Positions 15,987-25,434 of a DNA stretch of 39,956 nt are shown here, piece after piece. Made by a program: the position numbers and the translations under genes. The stretch is from positions 1-39,956 of the forward strand of contig MWCF01000010.1 in assembly GCA_002069855.1 (NCBI GenBank), in the 5' to 3' direction. The first letter of the stretch is position 1; every line of letters starts with the position of its first letter. Below the pieces are notes generated by a model. That model made no database searches. It worked only from the letters and a program-made list of their open reading frames with translations, and was not told where the DNA came from. This DNA is from Elusimicrobia bacterium ADurb.Bin231 (GTDB lineage: Bacteria > Elusimicrobiota > UBA8919 > MWCF01).

Positions 15987-18586
15987 AGGAATTTGTCGAG
16001 AATATTTTCCATGGAAGCAAGAGCATCCGGCAATTTTTCAGCGTATCTGCCTCCGGCCTGAGCGAATTCCTGCTTCCCTCCTCCGCCGCCGCCCAGTATT
16101 GATGAAAGTTCCTTCGCTATGGAATTCGCAGTGATTTTAGGCACAAGATTTTTTGAAACTGAGATTAATATTACAGGTTTTTCATTTATTATTGCTCCGG
16201 CAAGGGTGATCCCTTCGGTATTTTTAGAATGTAAGGAATCGAGAATATTCCGCAATCCAGGAATAGTACCTGATTCCACAACCTTGAAAAGAACTTTTAT
16301 GCCTTTGATTTCAGCGGTTTCCACGGCAGCGCCGCAAGATGAAACGACAGAATTTTTTATGGAGTTAAATTCCTTCTCGAGCTTTTTCTTTTCAGCGATT
16401 TGCTTTTTTAATTTTTCAATCATTGCGGAAGGAGATGTCTTTAACAGTTCAGACGCTTCTTCCAAAATATCTCTTTGAGATTTAGCATATTCATAGGCGA
16501 AATGTCCAGTAATCCCTTCTATCCTTCTTAAACCGCTGCCTATACTGGATTCGGCGACCACCTGGAACTGCCCTATTTCTCCCGTAGCGGAACAATGAGT
16601 GCCGCCGCACAGCTCTATGCTTTCCGGCTTCTTTTCGTCTCCAATGATTACGCATCTGACCAGCTCGCCGTATTTTTCTCCGAATAAGGCGGTTGCACCG
16701 AGAGATTTTGCTCCCGCGATATCAGTTATTTTCGTATTGACGGAATTATTAGCCAGAATCCTTTCGTTTACATATTTTTCTATTAAATAAAGTTCGTTTT
16801 CTTTTATTTTTACAGGATGAAGAAAATCAAAACGAAATCTGTTTTCCGCAACAAGAGAACCGCGCTGCAGAGCGTGCTGCCCTAAAATATTCCGTAAAGC
16901 GGCGTGGAGAAGGTGCGTAACAGTGTGATTTTTCATAATATTTCTTCTTCGCGAAATAGCAATTTCCATTTTAACGGTATCGCCTGTCTTTATATTCCCT
17001 TGAATAATCTTGCATTTATGAACAATTAGATTTTCAACAGGTTTTTGTGTATCATACACCTCTATTACCAGATTCCCTTCGGATGAAACTATTTTCCCGG
17101 TATCTCCGACCTGGCCGCCGCTTTCTCCGTAGAACACAGTTTCGTTTGTTATTATTTCCACATCGTCGCCTTCTTTGGCAAAATCAGCATGTTTATTGTT
17201 CTTCAAAATAACAAGCACTTCAGCGACAGTATTAAAAGAATCATAACCCTTAAAAAGAGTATTTCCTGTCTTTTTATGGATCTCGTAGTAATTCCCTGCA
17301 TCCTTTTCTCCAGAACCTGCCCATGAAGTTTTTGAGCGGACTTTCTGTTTTTCCATTTCCGTTTCAAATCCCTTTTCATCAACTTTTAATCCGGATTCAG
17401 CGGCAATTTCCTTTGTAAGATCAAAAGGAAATCCATAAGTATCATACAAGGCAAACGCATCCGCTCCGGTAATATTCTGATTCTTCTTTATTGTGGAATT
17501 TAAAATATCCATACCCTTTTCCAAAGTTAGCAGAAACTTTTCCTCTTCCATCTTCACTATTTTAACGATTTGCTCTCTTTTTGTAGCAATATCTGGATAT
17601 GAAAGTTTCATAGTATCTATCACTTTGTCGCAAACAGAATATAAAAAAGGATTGTTAATTCCGGATTTTTTTCCCTTTGTTACAGCCCGACGGATAATTC
17701 TTCTCAGCACATATCCGCGCGCCTCGTTGGAAGGCAGTATGCCGTCCGCGATAAGAAAAGTTGCGCCGCGGCCGTGATCCGCTATAACTCTACTCTCAGG
17801 AACATCTCCGCAGAACAAAATATTCTTTACGAAATCTGTTATTTTAATCAACTCGTCAGTTCGAAAATTAGTCGGCGCATTTTGAGAAACTGACGCAAGT
17901 CTTTCAAGTCCCATCCCGGTATCTATGTTTTTTCTCGGCAGATTTTTCAGACTGCCGTCGGACATACGGTCAAACTGGGTAAAAACAAGATTCCATATTT
18001 CGAGAAATCTGTCGCAGTCGCAACCGGGGGAACAATTCTTTTTTCCACATCCTTTGTCGGATCCTGTATCGTAAAGTATTTCCGAACACGGGCCGCAGGG
18101 ACCTGTATCACCCATCTGCCAGAAATTCGATTCGTCTCCGAGCTTAATTATCCTGTTTTTTGCCACTATCCCTGCCCATATGTCAAATGCTTCGGAATCT
18201 TCCTTATAAACGGAAACATATAACCTGGCAGGATCAAGAGCAATCTCCTTTACAAGAAATTCCCACGCCCATGCTACGGCCTCTTTTTTGAAATAATCCC
18301 CGAATGAAAAATTTCCGAGCATCTCAAAAAATGTCAGATGCCGCGCCGTATATCCGACTTTCTCGATGTCTGAAGTCCTGAAACATTTTTGAACGGAACA
18401 AGCCCTTTGCTCTTTCGCGTCAAGTTTTTGTTTGCCTAAAAAATAATTTTTAAACTGCACCATGCCGGCGGAAGTAAAGAGCAGTGTGGGGTCTGACGAC
18501 GGGATCAATGAATCGCTTTTAAAAAATGTATGTTTTTTGTCTTGAAAATATTTAATGAATTTCTGTCTTATCTGATTAGTTTCCAT
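15983..18586 (-). CDS. alaS: alanine-tRNA ligase
   Basis: Class II aminoacyl-tRNA synthetase, 867 residues, which is full length. The N-terminus holds IRQKFIKYFQDKKHTFFKS and LLFTSAGMVQFKNYFLG. The catalytic domain includes ARHLTFFEMLGNFSFGDYFK (motif 2 region) and GMGLERLASV. The editing domain zinc site is HTVTHLLHAAL (about residue 555) and CGGTHCSATGEIGQF (about 655). The C-terminal C-Ala domain ends with a glycine-rich GGGGGGKQEFAQAGG. A small cysteine-rich insert (CGKKNCSPGCDCDRFLE) is seen near residue 185 in the catalytic domain, as in some other bacterial AlaRS. It has its own promoter about 50-80 bp upstream. Confidence 0.98.
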   Translation of the reverse strand: METNQIRQKFIKYFQDKKHTFFKSDSLIPSSDPTLLFTSAGMVQFKNYFLGKQKLDAKEQRACSVQKCFRTSDIEKVGYTARHLTFFEMLGNFSFGDYFKKEAVAWAWEFLVKEIALDPARLYVSVYKEDSEAFDIWAGIVAKNRIIKLGDESNFWQMGDTGPCGPCSEILYDTGSDKGCGKKNCSPGCDCDRFLEIWNLVFTQFDRMSDGSLKNLPRKNIDTGMGLERLASVSQNAPTNFRTDELIKITDFVKNILFCGDVPESRVIADHGRGATFLIADGILPSNEARGYVLRRIIRRAVTKGKKSGINNPFLYSVCDKVIDTMKLSYPDIATKREQIVKIVKMEEEKFLLTLEKGMDILNSTIKKNQNITGADAFALYDTYGFPFDLTKEIAAESGLKVDEKGFETEMEKQKVRSKTSWAGSGEKDAGNYYEIHKKTGNTLFKGYDSFNTVAEVLVILKNNKHADFAKEGDDVEIITNETVFYGESGGQVGDTGKIVSSEGNLVIEVYDTQKPVENLIVHKCKIIQGNIKTGDTVKMEIAISRRRNIMKNHTVTHLLHAALRNILGQHALQRGSLVAENRFRFDFLHPVKIKENELYLIEKYVNERILANNSVNTKITDIAGAKSLGATALFGEKYGELVRCVIIGDEKKPESIELCGGTHCSATGEIGQFQVVAESSIGSGLRRIEGITGHFAYEYAKSQRDILEEASELLKTSPSAMIEKLKKQIAEKKKLEKEFNSIKNSVVSSCGAAVETAEIKGIKVLFKVVESGTIPGLRNILDSLHSKNTEGITLAGAIINEKPVILISVSKNLVPKITANSIAKELSSILGGGGGGKQEFAQAGGRYAEKLPDALASMENILDKFL

Positions 18587-18636
18587 ATTATTTTAAAATA
18601 TTCCGCAGTTAAAACGCAATATACCTTTCATTTAAG

Positions 18637-18664
18637 ATTATATTCAAATAATTAAAAAAGTAAA
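18637..18664 (-). promoter_or_regulatory. sigma70-type promoter of alaS
   Basis: Minus strand: -35 TTTACT (18659-18664), 16-bp spacer, -10 TATAAT (18637-18642), a perfect -10. Transcription would begin near 18630, about 45 nt before the alaS ATG. The region from 18587 to 18700 has no other feature that I can support, and no T-box leader fits in it. Confidence 0.65.
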
Positions 18665-18700
18665 CAGTCTGTATAAGGAACAGGCAACTATTTCATTGAA

Positions 18701-20218
18701 TCAATGCCGGAAATGTCTTAAAGCGGTAAACACCATGGAAATGCCATAACTGTTACACGCGTTTATAGAATCCATATCCCTTATCGACCCGCCAGGCTGA
18801 ATAACAGAACTAATCCCGTATTCAGCAGCAAGATCCACTATGTCCCGGAACGGTAAAAAAGCGTCGCTCGCCAAAACAAGAGGCATATTCATAAAATCAG
18901 ACGGGCGGTTCGCTGTCTTCATCTTTTCCAAAGCGATTTTCAGAGAATCAATCCTTGACATCTGCCCGGCGCCTATGCCAACGGTATTGCATCTCTTTGC
19001 CAAAACTATAGCATTGGATTTAACATATTTTGCTACTGTATAAGCGAATTTCAGGGATGCTAATTCTTTCCGGGACGGTTTCTTTGAGGTTACAACTTTC
19101 AAACTTTTAACAACAAGGTCGTCTTTCTGTTGAACGAGCATCCCGTCGGCTACAGATGAAAATTGCAAAGCCGGTACAGAACCGGTCTTCACCGGGCGTG
19201 AAGAAAGAATTCTCAAATTCTTCTTTTTTGAAAAGATGCCAAGGGAACTTTCGGAATAAGAAGGCGCTATAATACATTCCGTAAATATCTTATCCGTCAA
19301 AAGCGCTGTGTCTATGTCAACCCGTCTGTTAAAAGCAAGTATGCCTCCGTATGCGGAAACCGAATCGCATAAAAACGCGTTATGATACGCGTCGGACAAT
19401 CTTTTTGCCACGGAAACCCCGCACGGAGACCCGTGTTTCACGATCACGCAGCACGGTTCCTCAAATTCATGCACAAGATCAAATGCGGAAACAATGTCAA
19501 GATAATTGTTATACGACATATCCTTGCCCTGTATCTGATTGAGATGTTTTATAAAACTGCTTTTATTGCGAATTTCATAAAGAGCAGCTTTTTGATGAGG
19601 ATTTTCCCCATATCTGAGATCCAAAGATTTTTTTAATGTCAACGGCATTATATCTCTGAATTGTTCTTTATTAGAAAGATGCGCGGATATTACGGAATCA
19701 TAATAGGAAGTTGTCTCAAACGCCTTTGCAGCAAGCGTTTTTCTGAAACTTTTATCCAATTTATCAGATTTGATTCTTTCAAGAACTTCCTGATAATCTT
19801 TTATATCGCAAACAGGAACGACATTCTCGTAATTTTTTGCCGACGCGCGCAATAAAGCCACTCCTCCTATATCTATTTGATTCTTGCCAGGTTTTTTTTC
19901 AAACGGATAAAAGTTCACCACAACCATATCGATTCTGTCTATGCCGTGTTTTTTTAATTCTATTTCGTGCTTTTTATTTTTATCCGCAAGAACGCCCGCA
20001 TGAATGTTAGGATGCAAAGTTTTTACGCGTCCGTCAAGAATCTCAGGGAATCCGGTAATCCGTTCGACATTGACAACTGAAATTCCCAATGATTTTAGAA
20101 ATGAGGCAGTGCCTCCGGTGGCAATTATCTTTATTCCCCAACCCGATATTTTTTCCACAAAATCCTTTATCCCTGTTTTATCCGATACGCTGATTATTAC
20201 AGTATTTATTTTATTCAT
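18701..20218 (-). CDS. purH: bifunctional AICAR transformylase / IMP cyclohydrolase
   Basis: Catalyses the last two steps of IMP synthesis. At 505 residues it is full length. The N-terminal IMP cyclohydrolase (MGS-like) domain covers about residues 1-130: VSVSDKTGI-like start, IATGGTASFLKSLG, TGFPEILDGRVKTLHPNIHA. The transformylase domain follows, with LRYGENPHQKAALYE, VKHGSPCGVSVA holding the catalytic Lys-His pair (the usual form is KHxNPCG), and GIGAGQMSRIDSLKIA. VLASDAFLPFRDIVDLAAEYGI and QPGGSIRD close the protein. No other purine genes are nearby. Its ATG overlaps the recX stop by 4 bp. Confidence 0.98.
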   Translation of the reverse strand: MNKINTVIISVSDKTGIKDFVEKISGWGIKIIATGGTASFLKSLGISVVNVERITGFPEILDGRVKTLHPNIHAGVLADKNKKHEIELKKHGIDRIDMVVVNFYPFEKKPGKNQIDIGGVALLRASAKNYENVVPVCDIKDYQEVLERIKSDKLDKSFRKTLAAKAFETTSYYDSVISAHLSNKEQFRDIMPLTLKKSLDLRYGENPHQKAALYEIRNKSSFIKHLNQIQGKDMSYNNYLDIVSAFDLVHEFEEPCCVIVKHGSPCGVSVAKRLSDAYHNAFLCDSVSAYGGILAFNRRVDIDTALLTDKIFTECIIAPSYSESSLGIFSKKKNLRILSSRPVKTGSVPALQFSSVADGMLVQQKDDLVVKSLKVVTSKKPSRKELASLKFAYTVAKYVKSNAIVLAKRCNTVGIGAGQMSRIDSLKIALEKMKTANRPSDFMNMPLVLASDAFLPFRDIVDLAAEYGISSVIQPGGSIRDMDSINACNSYGISMVFTALRHFRH

Positions 20219-20685
20219 TTTTCTCCCAGAATCCTTTCCGCGACTTCCTGAATTATATCCGCAGAAAAACCTCTTGAAGCGAGATACCTGTATATTTTAT
20301 TTTTCAATTTCGCGGGTTCCAGATGCTTGTACATTTTTATTCTGCGTTCAATCGTCCTGTAAGCGTTTTCTAAATCATCTATCCCGGAACTTTCAATCAA
20401 GCCGGCTATCACGTCCTTATGTATACCTTTACCCACCAGTTCCCACGCCACAAACATTTTACTCTTATGCTGGTTGAATCTGAATTCCGCCCATTCTTTG
20501 GCAAAAGATTCGTCATTTAGAATATTTTCGGATTTGAACTTTTCTATTACTTTATCAACCGTCTCGTCGGTATAATTTCTTGATAATTTTTTACGAATTT
20601 CTTTTTCCGAATGATTTCTGCGTCCCATAATCCAAAGGGCATATTTTAACGCTTTTTCATAGTTATCGATTTTGTTCATACGCAT
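20215..20685 (-). CDS. recX: regulatory protein RecX
   Basis: 156-residue all-helical protein of the RecX family, which caps and disassembles RecA filaments. The typical three-helix repeats are visible: ALKYALWIMGRRNHSEKEIRKKL, VIEKFKSENILNDESFAKEW, and the C-terminal YRYLASRGFSADIIQEVAERI. No recA is in the window, unlike the recA-recX pairs of many bacteria. An in-frame ATG at 20679 gives an exact ATGA overlap with the upstream gene's stop, so the start may be two codons later. Its own stop overlaps purH by 4 bp. Confidence 0.92.
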   Translation of the reverse strand: MRMNKIDNYEKALKYALWIMGRRNHSEKEIRKKLSRNYTDETVDKVIEKFKSENILNDESFAKEWAEFRFNQHKSKMFVAWELVGKGIHKDVIAGLIESSGIDDLENAYRTIERRIKMYKHLEPAKLKNKIYRYLASRGFSADIIQEVAERILGEK

Positions 20686-21128
20686 ATCCGTTTAAGAAGT
20701 TCAAAAATTCTGTCAGTGTGAGTGCCCCTCCAGTATATCCTACCGCACTCGGGACAATTTGAAAATTCCGTTTGCGTTTCATACACATATTCCGGCACCA
20801 GTCGTTTTATTTTTTCCCGGGAAATATTATTCAATAAACAATTGCATACGGAACATCTTTTAAAAAAATTATTTTGTTCCGGTTTAAGGTTGAGTTCTTT
20901 AATAATTTGCATCAATTGCTCCGTGTAGCAGTCGCTCTTCACAAATATTATTCTTAAAGGGACATTTCTTGAAATATTCCTATCGCCTGTAAGAATAATC
21001 CTGCCCTGCCGGATGCTTTCGAATACAAGTTCCGAATCCGAACCGGACTTAAAATAAACAGTATCGTATCCGAGAATCCTAAGCCATTTCGCCAAACGTC
21101 CCAGCATGGAATCTGCAATAAATTTCAT
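20676..21128 (-). CDS. Mut7-C RNAse-domain protein (PIN-like fold with zinc ribbon)
   Basis: 150-residue protein of the Mut7-C family. The PIN-like half begins FIADSMLGRLAKWLRILGYD and contains acidic residues in SGSDSE and ILTGDRN that match metal-binding positions of PIN nucleases. The C-terminal half has two CxxC pairs (CSVCNC and CPECGRIYWRGTH), which should bind one zinc. The family is proposed to act on RNA; activity has not been shown for the bacterial short form. It overlaps recX by 3-10 bp depending on the recX start. Confidence 0.9.
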   Translation of the reverse strand: MKFIADSMLGRLAKWLRILGYDTVYFKSGSDSELVFESIRQGRIILTGDRNISRNVPLRIIFVKSDCYTEQLMQIIKELNLKPEQNNFFKRCSVCNCLLNNISREKIKRLVPEYVYETQTEFSNCPECGRIYWRGTHTDRIFELLKRICV

Positions 21129-21135
21129 ATTCCGA

Positions 21136-21513
21136 CTAACTGCGTCTTTCCAACTTTTTTATTTCCTTCCAGTTATTAAGAATTTCCTTTACAGAATCCA
21201 CCTTTTTCCCGGCAAAAACATGAGGATGCCTTCTTTTAAGTTTAGATACCAGAGTATCAATAACATCATCTATTGTAAACTTTCCGTTTTTCTTTGCTAT
21301 TTGAGAATGAAACATTACCTGCAGAAGTATGTCGCCCAATTCTTCCTTCATATTTTCCGTATCGCGGGATTTAACAGCCTGTATGAATTCTCCTGTTTCC
21401 TCTTCAAGATATCTTATCAAACTTTCATGCGTCTGTTCCCTATCCCACATACACCCGTTCTCCGAGTGAAGTTTATCAAATATCTTTTTCAGTTGATTAA
21501 ATTTATCCGACAT
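21136..21513 (-). CDS. mazG: MazG-family nucleotide pyrophosphohydrolase
   Basis: All-helical NTP pyrophosphatase, here a single MazG domain of about 125 residues. NGCMWDREQTHESLIRYLEE matches the family's GCPWDxxQTHxSL start, and EEETGEFIQAV, EELGDILLQVMFH (metal-binding Glu/Asp set) and RRHPHVF follow. The frame is open to 21558, but family alignments begin near MSDKFNQLKKIFDKLH, so ATG 21513 is chosen; ATG 21525 is also possible. Neither has a good Shine-Dalgarno. It lies 7 bp before the Mut7-C gene, in a sanitation and repair neighbourhood. Confidence 0.9.
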   Translation of the reverse strand: MSDKFNQLKKIFDKLHSENGCMWDREQTHESLIRYLEEETGEFIQAVKSRDTENMKEELGDILLQVMFHSQIAKKNGKFTIDDVIDTLVSKLKRRHPHVFAGKKVDSVKEILNNWKEIKKLERRS

Positions 21514-21563
21514 ATCATTACGCATCCGGAATTTGAAACCGGCGACGCGCCTCCGCATAACAA

Positions 21564-22265
21564 TTATTTATGCCCGCAGTATAAAGCAAAGTAATAGTGC
21601 CTAAGAATTACTTCAACGTCCTTAAAACCTGATTTGCGCATCATAGCAAGTTCCTGTTCCATAGTCACAGGTCTGTCTTCTTTCCTGTGCATGGCAAGCA
21701 CTTCCTGAAACTGCTTCTCCTTTATCCCCATACTATTGGCAAACTCGCGCCATTTTGCTATAAAAATCTCCTTTATCCGCCTGTTGCCGGAAGATAAGAT
21801 ATCAACACTCACAAAAATGCCGCCTCTGAATAGAGATTTGAATATAATATCGAAAAACTTCTGTTTTTCTTTTTTCTCTATATGATGTAAAACGAGAGAA
21901 GAAACAACCGCGTCAAATTTCTCTTTACAATAAAACTTGCGGATATCGCAGCGTCTGTAGATTATATTACTATTCTTCTTAAATTTTGTTTTTGCCAGCC
22001 GCAACATATTTTCCGCAATATCCACACAGGTAACTGAAGCATCCGGGAACAGGGCGAGTATTTCCCCTGTCAGATTGCCTGTGCCGCATCCCAAATCCAA
22101 TATTTTAACCTTATCCGCTTTGGCAAACGGCAATAGTTCTGCGGCTGATCGTATCATATCCTTGTAATGCGGCGCTATCCTGTAAAAATTCGCGTCAAAT
22201 TCCGCAGCCTCCTGCTCGAAATGATTCCTGATAATTTTAAGACGTTTCCCCGACATTTTTTCCAT
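21564..22265 (-). CDS. class I SAM-dependent methyltransferase
   Basis: 233-residue Rossmann methyltransferase. The SAM-binding motif I is VKILDLGCGTGNLTGEIL (about residues 52-69). An acidic residue follows strand 2 in VTCVDIAENMLRLAK, motif III is YRRCDIRKFYCKEKFDAVVSS, and LVLHHIEKKEKQKFFDII comes after. The C-terminal part carries REFANSMGIKEKQFQEVLAMHRKEDRPVT, resembling small-molecule methyltransferases. The substrate is unknown. AAAGGT sits 5 nt before the ATG. It lies just after ligA. Confidence 0.9.
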   Translation of the reverse strand: MEKMSGKRLKIIRNHFEQEAAEFDANFYRIAPHYKDMIRSAAELLPFAKADKVKILDLGCGTGNLTGEILALFPDASVTCVDIAENMLRLAKTKFKKNSNIIYRRCDIRKFYCKEKFDAVVSSLVLHHIEKKEKQKFFDIIFKSLFRGGIFVSVDILSSGNRRIKEIFIAKWREFANSMGIKEKQFQEVLAMHRKEDRPVTMEQELAMMRKSGFKDVEVILRHYYFALYCGHK

Positions 22266-22319
22266 ACATTACCTTTCAATTTTCTGCATTTCCCCGGCCG
22301 GCTGTTTCATACCTGCCGG

Positions 22320-24311
22320 TTACTTTATCATTTTCAAAAAATCCTGTTCCATGATTATTGGAATACCGAGTTTTTTCGCCTTGTCATATTTTGAACCGGG
22401 TTTTTCGCCGGCCACCACAAAATCCGTTTTTTTGCTTACAGAAGCAGTTGCATTGCCTCCGAACCCGCGCACAGCAGTTTCAGCCTCCACGCGGGATAAT
22501 GTCTTGAGTTCTCCTGTGAAAACAAATGTTTTACCGGCAAATTTTTGAAATACTTGCGTTGTATGTTCTTCCATATTGACGCCTGCTTTTTTAAGTTTTC
22601 TGATAAGTTCCACTGTTTCATCCTGCTGAAAAAATTTCACTATGGATTCAGCCATTATAGGCCCCATTTCATAGATTTTCGTAATATCATCGGCATTAGC
22701 GTTCATAAGAGCTTCCATTGTTCTAAATTGGCCTGCAAGAAGTAGCGCCGCTTTTTCTCCGATATTTCTTATACCGAGACCGAAAAGAAGCCGGCTCAGC
22801 GGCCTGTCCTTGGATTTTTGTATCGCAAAAATAAGATTATCGGCTTTTTTATCCTTGAACAGATCAAGACCGAGCAGATCCCGTTTTTCAAGAAAATATA
22901 TATCTGCGAAATCTGAAACAATTTTCTTTTTTATGAGCTGTTCCACAGCCGCATCTCCAAGCCCTTCTATATCCATAGCGGCTCTTGACGCGAAATGCGT
23001 AAGACCTCTTTCTATCTGAGCGGGACATAACGGGTTAACGCATCTTAACGCTACATCTTCATTTTTCTCTTTTTCCACCCGCCTGCCGCAAACAGGACAT
23101 TGAGAAGGTATTTCAAAAGGCATAGATACAGCAATTCTTTTTGTGTTTATTACTTTTATGATCTTAGGTATTACCTCTCCGGCGCGCTCCACGAGAACAG
23201 TATCGCCGGCACGCACATCCAAACGTTTTATTTCATCGAAATTATGAAGAGTGGCGCGCGAAATTATAACGCCTCCGCATTCCACTGGCTCCAATTCAGC
23301 AACAGGTGTGAGAATTCCGGTTCTTCCCACCTGAATAATTATATTTTTCAGCAATGTGGTTACCTGCTTAGCCGGAAATTTATAGGCCGCAGCCCAGCGC
23401 GGCGATTTCATAGTAAAACCAAGTTTACGCTGCTGCGACAGATCATTTATCTTTATCACAAGTCCGTCTATCTCAAATGGAAAAGTCAATCTCGTTTTTT
23501 CGTATTCCGCGCATATATTGAGCACTTCCGTTATATTCCGTGTAATGCGTATATACTTCAATGTGCTCGGCAAACCGTTATCAGTGCAAAATTCCAGAAA
23601 CTCTTTATGTGAATCGAATATCTTACCGCCGTTTATCGCGCCGTAAGAATGCGCCATGAATTTCAATCTGCGTCTGGCAGTTATGGCGGGATTCTTCTGC
23701 CTCAAAGACCCTGCGGAGGCGTTTCTCGGATTGGCGAAAGCCTCTTCTCCCGATGACAAAAGAGATTCATTAAGCAGATCAAAATCCTTTCTGTCAATGT
23801 ATATCTCTCCGCGCAGTTCCAAAAAAGGCATATCCGAAAAAAGTTTTAACGGCACCGATTTTATGGTTTTTATGTTAAGGGTTATATCCTCGCCGGTCAA
23901 TCCGTCGCCGCGGGTCGCGCCGAGAGCAAGCGCTCCGTTTTTATACGTTAAAGAACAACTTACTCCGTCGATCTTGGGCTCGATTATATATTCGAAATTT
24001 TCTTCCGGGAGCGCTTTTGCCGCGCGTTTTTGCCACTCTAATATTTCTTCCGGGACATATGTGTTCGAAAGCGAAAGCATAGCCGCGGCGTGGGTAACAG
24101 ATTTGAATTCATCCGTTACCTGCCCTGATACGCGCATAGTCGGAGAATCAGGCGAAACCAATTCGGGATGGATTTTTTCCAGATCTTCAAGCCGCTTGAC
24201 AAGTTTATCGTATTCATAATCCGAAATCTCCGGCGAGGCAAGCACATAATATAAATAATCATGTTTGCGTATTTCGGTTTTTAATTTTTCTATTTCATCA
24301 GCGGGTTTCAT
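22320..24311 (-). CDS. ligA: NAD-dependent DNA ligase
   Basis: Seals nicks in replication and repair using NAD. The Ia domain begins with HDYLYYVLASPEISDYEYD. The adenylated lysine is in EPKIDGVSCSLTYKNGAL (the KxDG motif, about residue 113 from this start). GLTGEDITLNIKTI, the OB-fold region VGRTGILTPVAELEPV, a four-cysteine zinc finger (CPVCGRR...CVNPLCPAQ), helix-hairpin-helix repeats and a C-terminal BRCT domain (FVFTGELKTLSRVEAE) follow in order. An in-frame TTG at 24326 overlaps the nusB stop; the ATG at 24311 is preferred, but no clear Shine-Dalgarno decides it. Confidence 0.97.
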   Translation of the reverse strand: MKPADEIEKLKTEIRKHDYLYYVLASPEISDYEYDKLVKRLEDLEKIHPELVSPDSPTMRVSGQVTDEFKSVTHAAAMLSLSNTYVPEEILEWQKRAAKALPEENFEYIIEPKIDGVSCSLTYKNGALALGATRGDGLTGEDITLNIKTIKSVPLKLFSDMPFLELRGEIYIDRKDFDLLNESLLSSGEEAFANPRNASAGSLRQKNPAITARRRLKFMAHSYGAINGGKIFDSHKEFLEFCTDNGLPSTLKYIRITRNITEVLNICAEYEKTRLTFPFEIDGLVIKINDLSQQRKLGFTMKSPRWAAAYKFPAKQVTTLLKNIIIQVGRTGILTPVAELEPVECGGVIISRATLHNFDEIKRLDVRAGDTVLVERAGEVIPKIIKVINTKRIAVSMPFEIPSQCPVCGRRVEKEKNEDVALRCVNPLCPAQIERGLTHFASRAAMDIEGLGDAAVEQLIKKKIVSDFADIYFLEKRDLLGLDLFKDKKADNLIFAIQKSKDRPLSRLLFGLGIRNIGEKAALLLAGQFRTMEALMNANADDITKIYEMGPIMAESIVKFFQQDETVELIRKLKKAGVNMEEHTTQVFQKFAGKTFVFTGELKTLSRVEAETAVRGFGGNATASVSKKTDFVVAGEKPGSKYDKAKKLGIPIIMEQDFLKMIK

Positions 24312-24322
24312 AATAGCGATTG

Positions 24323-24730
24323 TCAACCTGATTTTAATTTATTTATTTTATCCAATATCCCGTTAACAAATCTGCCGGAATGTTCGGTGGAATATTCTTT
24401 TGCCAGTTCTATAGCTTCATTTATAACGACTTTCGACGGCGTCTGAGGCGTGTACATAAGCTCGTAAACCGCGAGCCGCAGTATCGCCCTGTCAACTGAT
24501 GTCATTCTCGTTACTTCCCAATTATCAGCGGTTTCCGCCAAAAGTTTGTTTATTTCTTCAAGATTAGAAACTGTACCGTCCACCAATTCTTTTGAAAATG
24601 CCACCACCCTGTTGTTTATCTGCCGGTTTGTCCAGAAATATTTTTCCGATTCAGATTTGTCCGTTTTGCAAATATCCATAGTATAAAGCACATGCATAGC
24701 GCATTTGCGAGATTCCCTGCGTAATCCCAT
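24323..24730 (-). CDS. nusB: transcription antitermination factor NusB
   Basis: 135-residue all-helical RNA-binding protein used in rRNA antitermination. The start RRESRKCAMHVLYTMDI matches the family's RxxARxxAlqxLyq pattern. TSVDRAILRLAVYELMY and PSKVVINEAIELAKEYSTEHSGRFVNGILDKI are the conserved second half. It follows ribH after 42 bp, the common bacterial order ribH-nusB. Confidence 0.96.
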   Translation of the reverse strand: MGLRRESRKCAMHVLYTMDICKTDKSESEKYFWTNRQINNRVVAFSKELVDGTVSNLEEINKLLAETADNWEVTRMTSVDRAILRLAVYELMYTPQTPSKVVINEAIELAKEYSTEHSGRFVNGILDKINKLKSG

Positions 24731-24772
24731 CTTTTTTCAAGAGCATTAGAAATACTGCTCTCCTCCGGTTCG

Positions 24773-25240
24773 TTATTTCAATTTTGCGAAAAGATTTGCC
24801 ATTTCCAGCGCGGATTCAGCCGCTTGCGCGCCCTTGTTGCCGGCTTTTGTTCCTGAACGTTCTATTGCCTGTTCAAGAGTTTCAGTTGTTACTACACCAA
24901 AGATTACAGGCGTGCCTGTTTTCATACCTGTGGAAGCAATACCCTTTGTAACTTCCGCTGCGATATATTCGTTATGCGTAGTATCGCCCTTGATTATCGC
25001 GCCAAGACATATAACGGCATTATACTTTTTAGACGACGCAAGTTTGCCGGCGGCATACGGTATTTCAAAAGATCCAGGCACCCAGACGATATCTATGTCT
25101 TTTTCATCAGTATCCTGTCTTTTCAATCTATCTGTGCAACCGCTCAACAGTTTAGAAGTCAAAAATTCATTAAATCTGGAAACAACTATAGCGAATTTCA
25201 GTCCTTTCCCATTAAGTTTTCCTTCATACACATTTCCCAT
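24773..25240 (-). CDS. ribH: 6,7-dimethyl-8-ribityllumazine synthase
   Basis: Joins the ribBA product (dihydroxybutanone phosphate) with the ribityl pyrimidine to make lumazine. 155 residues. Conserved blocks are [53 protein letters not shown] with the catalytic His, and [29 protein letters not shown] is placed 3 nt before the ATG, ending in AAT. It lies 194 bp from ribBA, and this gap holds a plausible own promoter. Confidence 0.97.
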   Translation of the reverse strand: MGNVYEGKLNGKGLKFAIVVSRFNEFLTSKLLSGCTDRLKRQDTDEKDIDIVWVPGSFEIPYAAGKLASSKKYNAVICLGAIIKGDTTHNEYIAAEVTKGIASTGMKTGTPVIFGVVTTETLEQAIERSGTKAGNKGAQAAESALEMANLFAKLK

Positions 25241-25258
25241 ATTCCCTCCTGTTAATAA

Positions 25259-25286
25259 ATTATAATATTTTTAACGCATTTTGCAA
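25259..25286 (-). promoter_or_regulatory. possible promoter for ribH-nusB
   Basis: Minus strand: -35 TTGCAA (25281-25286), 16-bp spacer, -10 TATAAT (25259-25264). The start of transcription would fall about 12 nt before the ribH ATG, leaving room for its GGAGGG. The rest of the 25241-25434 gap shows no gene or terminator that I can support. Confidence 0.5.
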
Positions 25287-25434
25287 TTCATATACAACAA
25301 GCGCAAAATTTTTTCTTAAAAACCATCAATCCTTTGAGGCAGCCGTGTGATTTTATTAGAATAATATCCGTTTATCAAAATCAATTCCTTTGTTTTTATA
25401 AAATAATACGAAATCCTTTCTTAAGAATATTAAC

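Noticed and set aside
18587..18636. Possible T-box leader before alaS
   Set aside because: The leader is only about 45 nt and lacks the conserved T-box core, so it is too short for that element.
18701..18720. Inverted repeat CATTGA/TCAATG at the purH stop as a terminator
   Set aside because: Six AT-rich pairs with almost no loop and no T run. Not a credible terminator.
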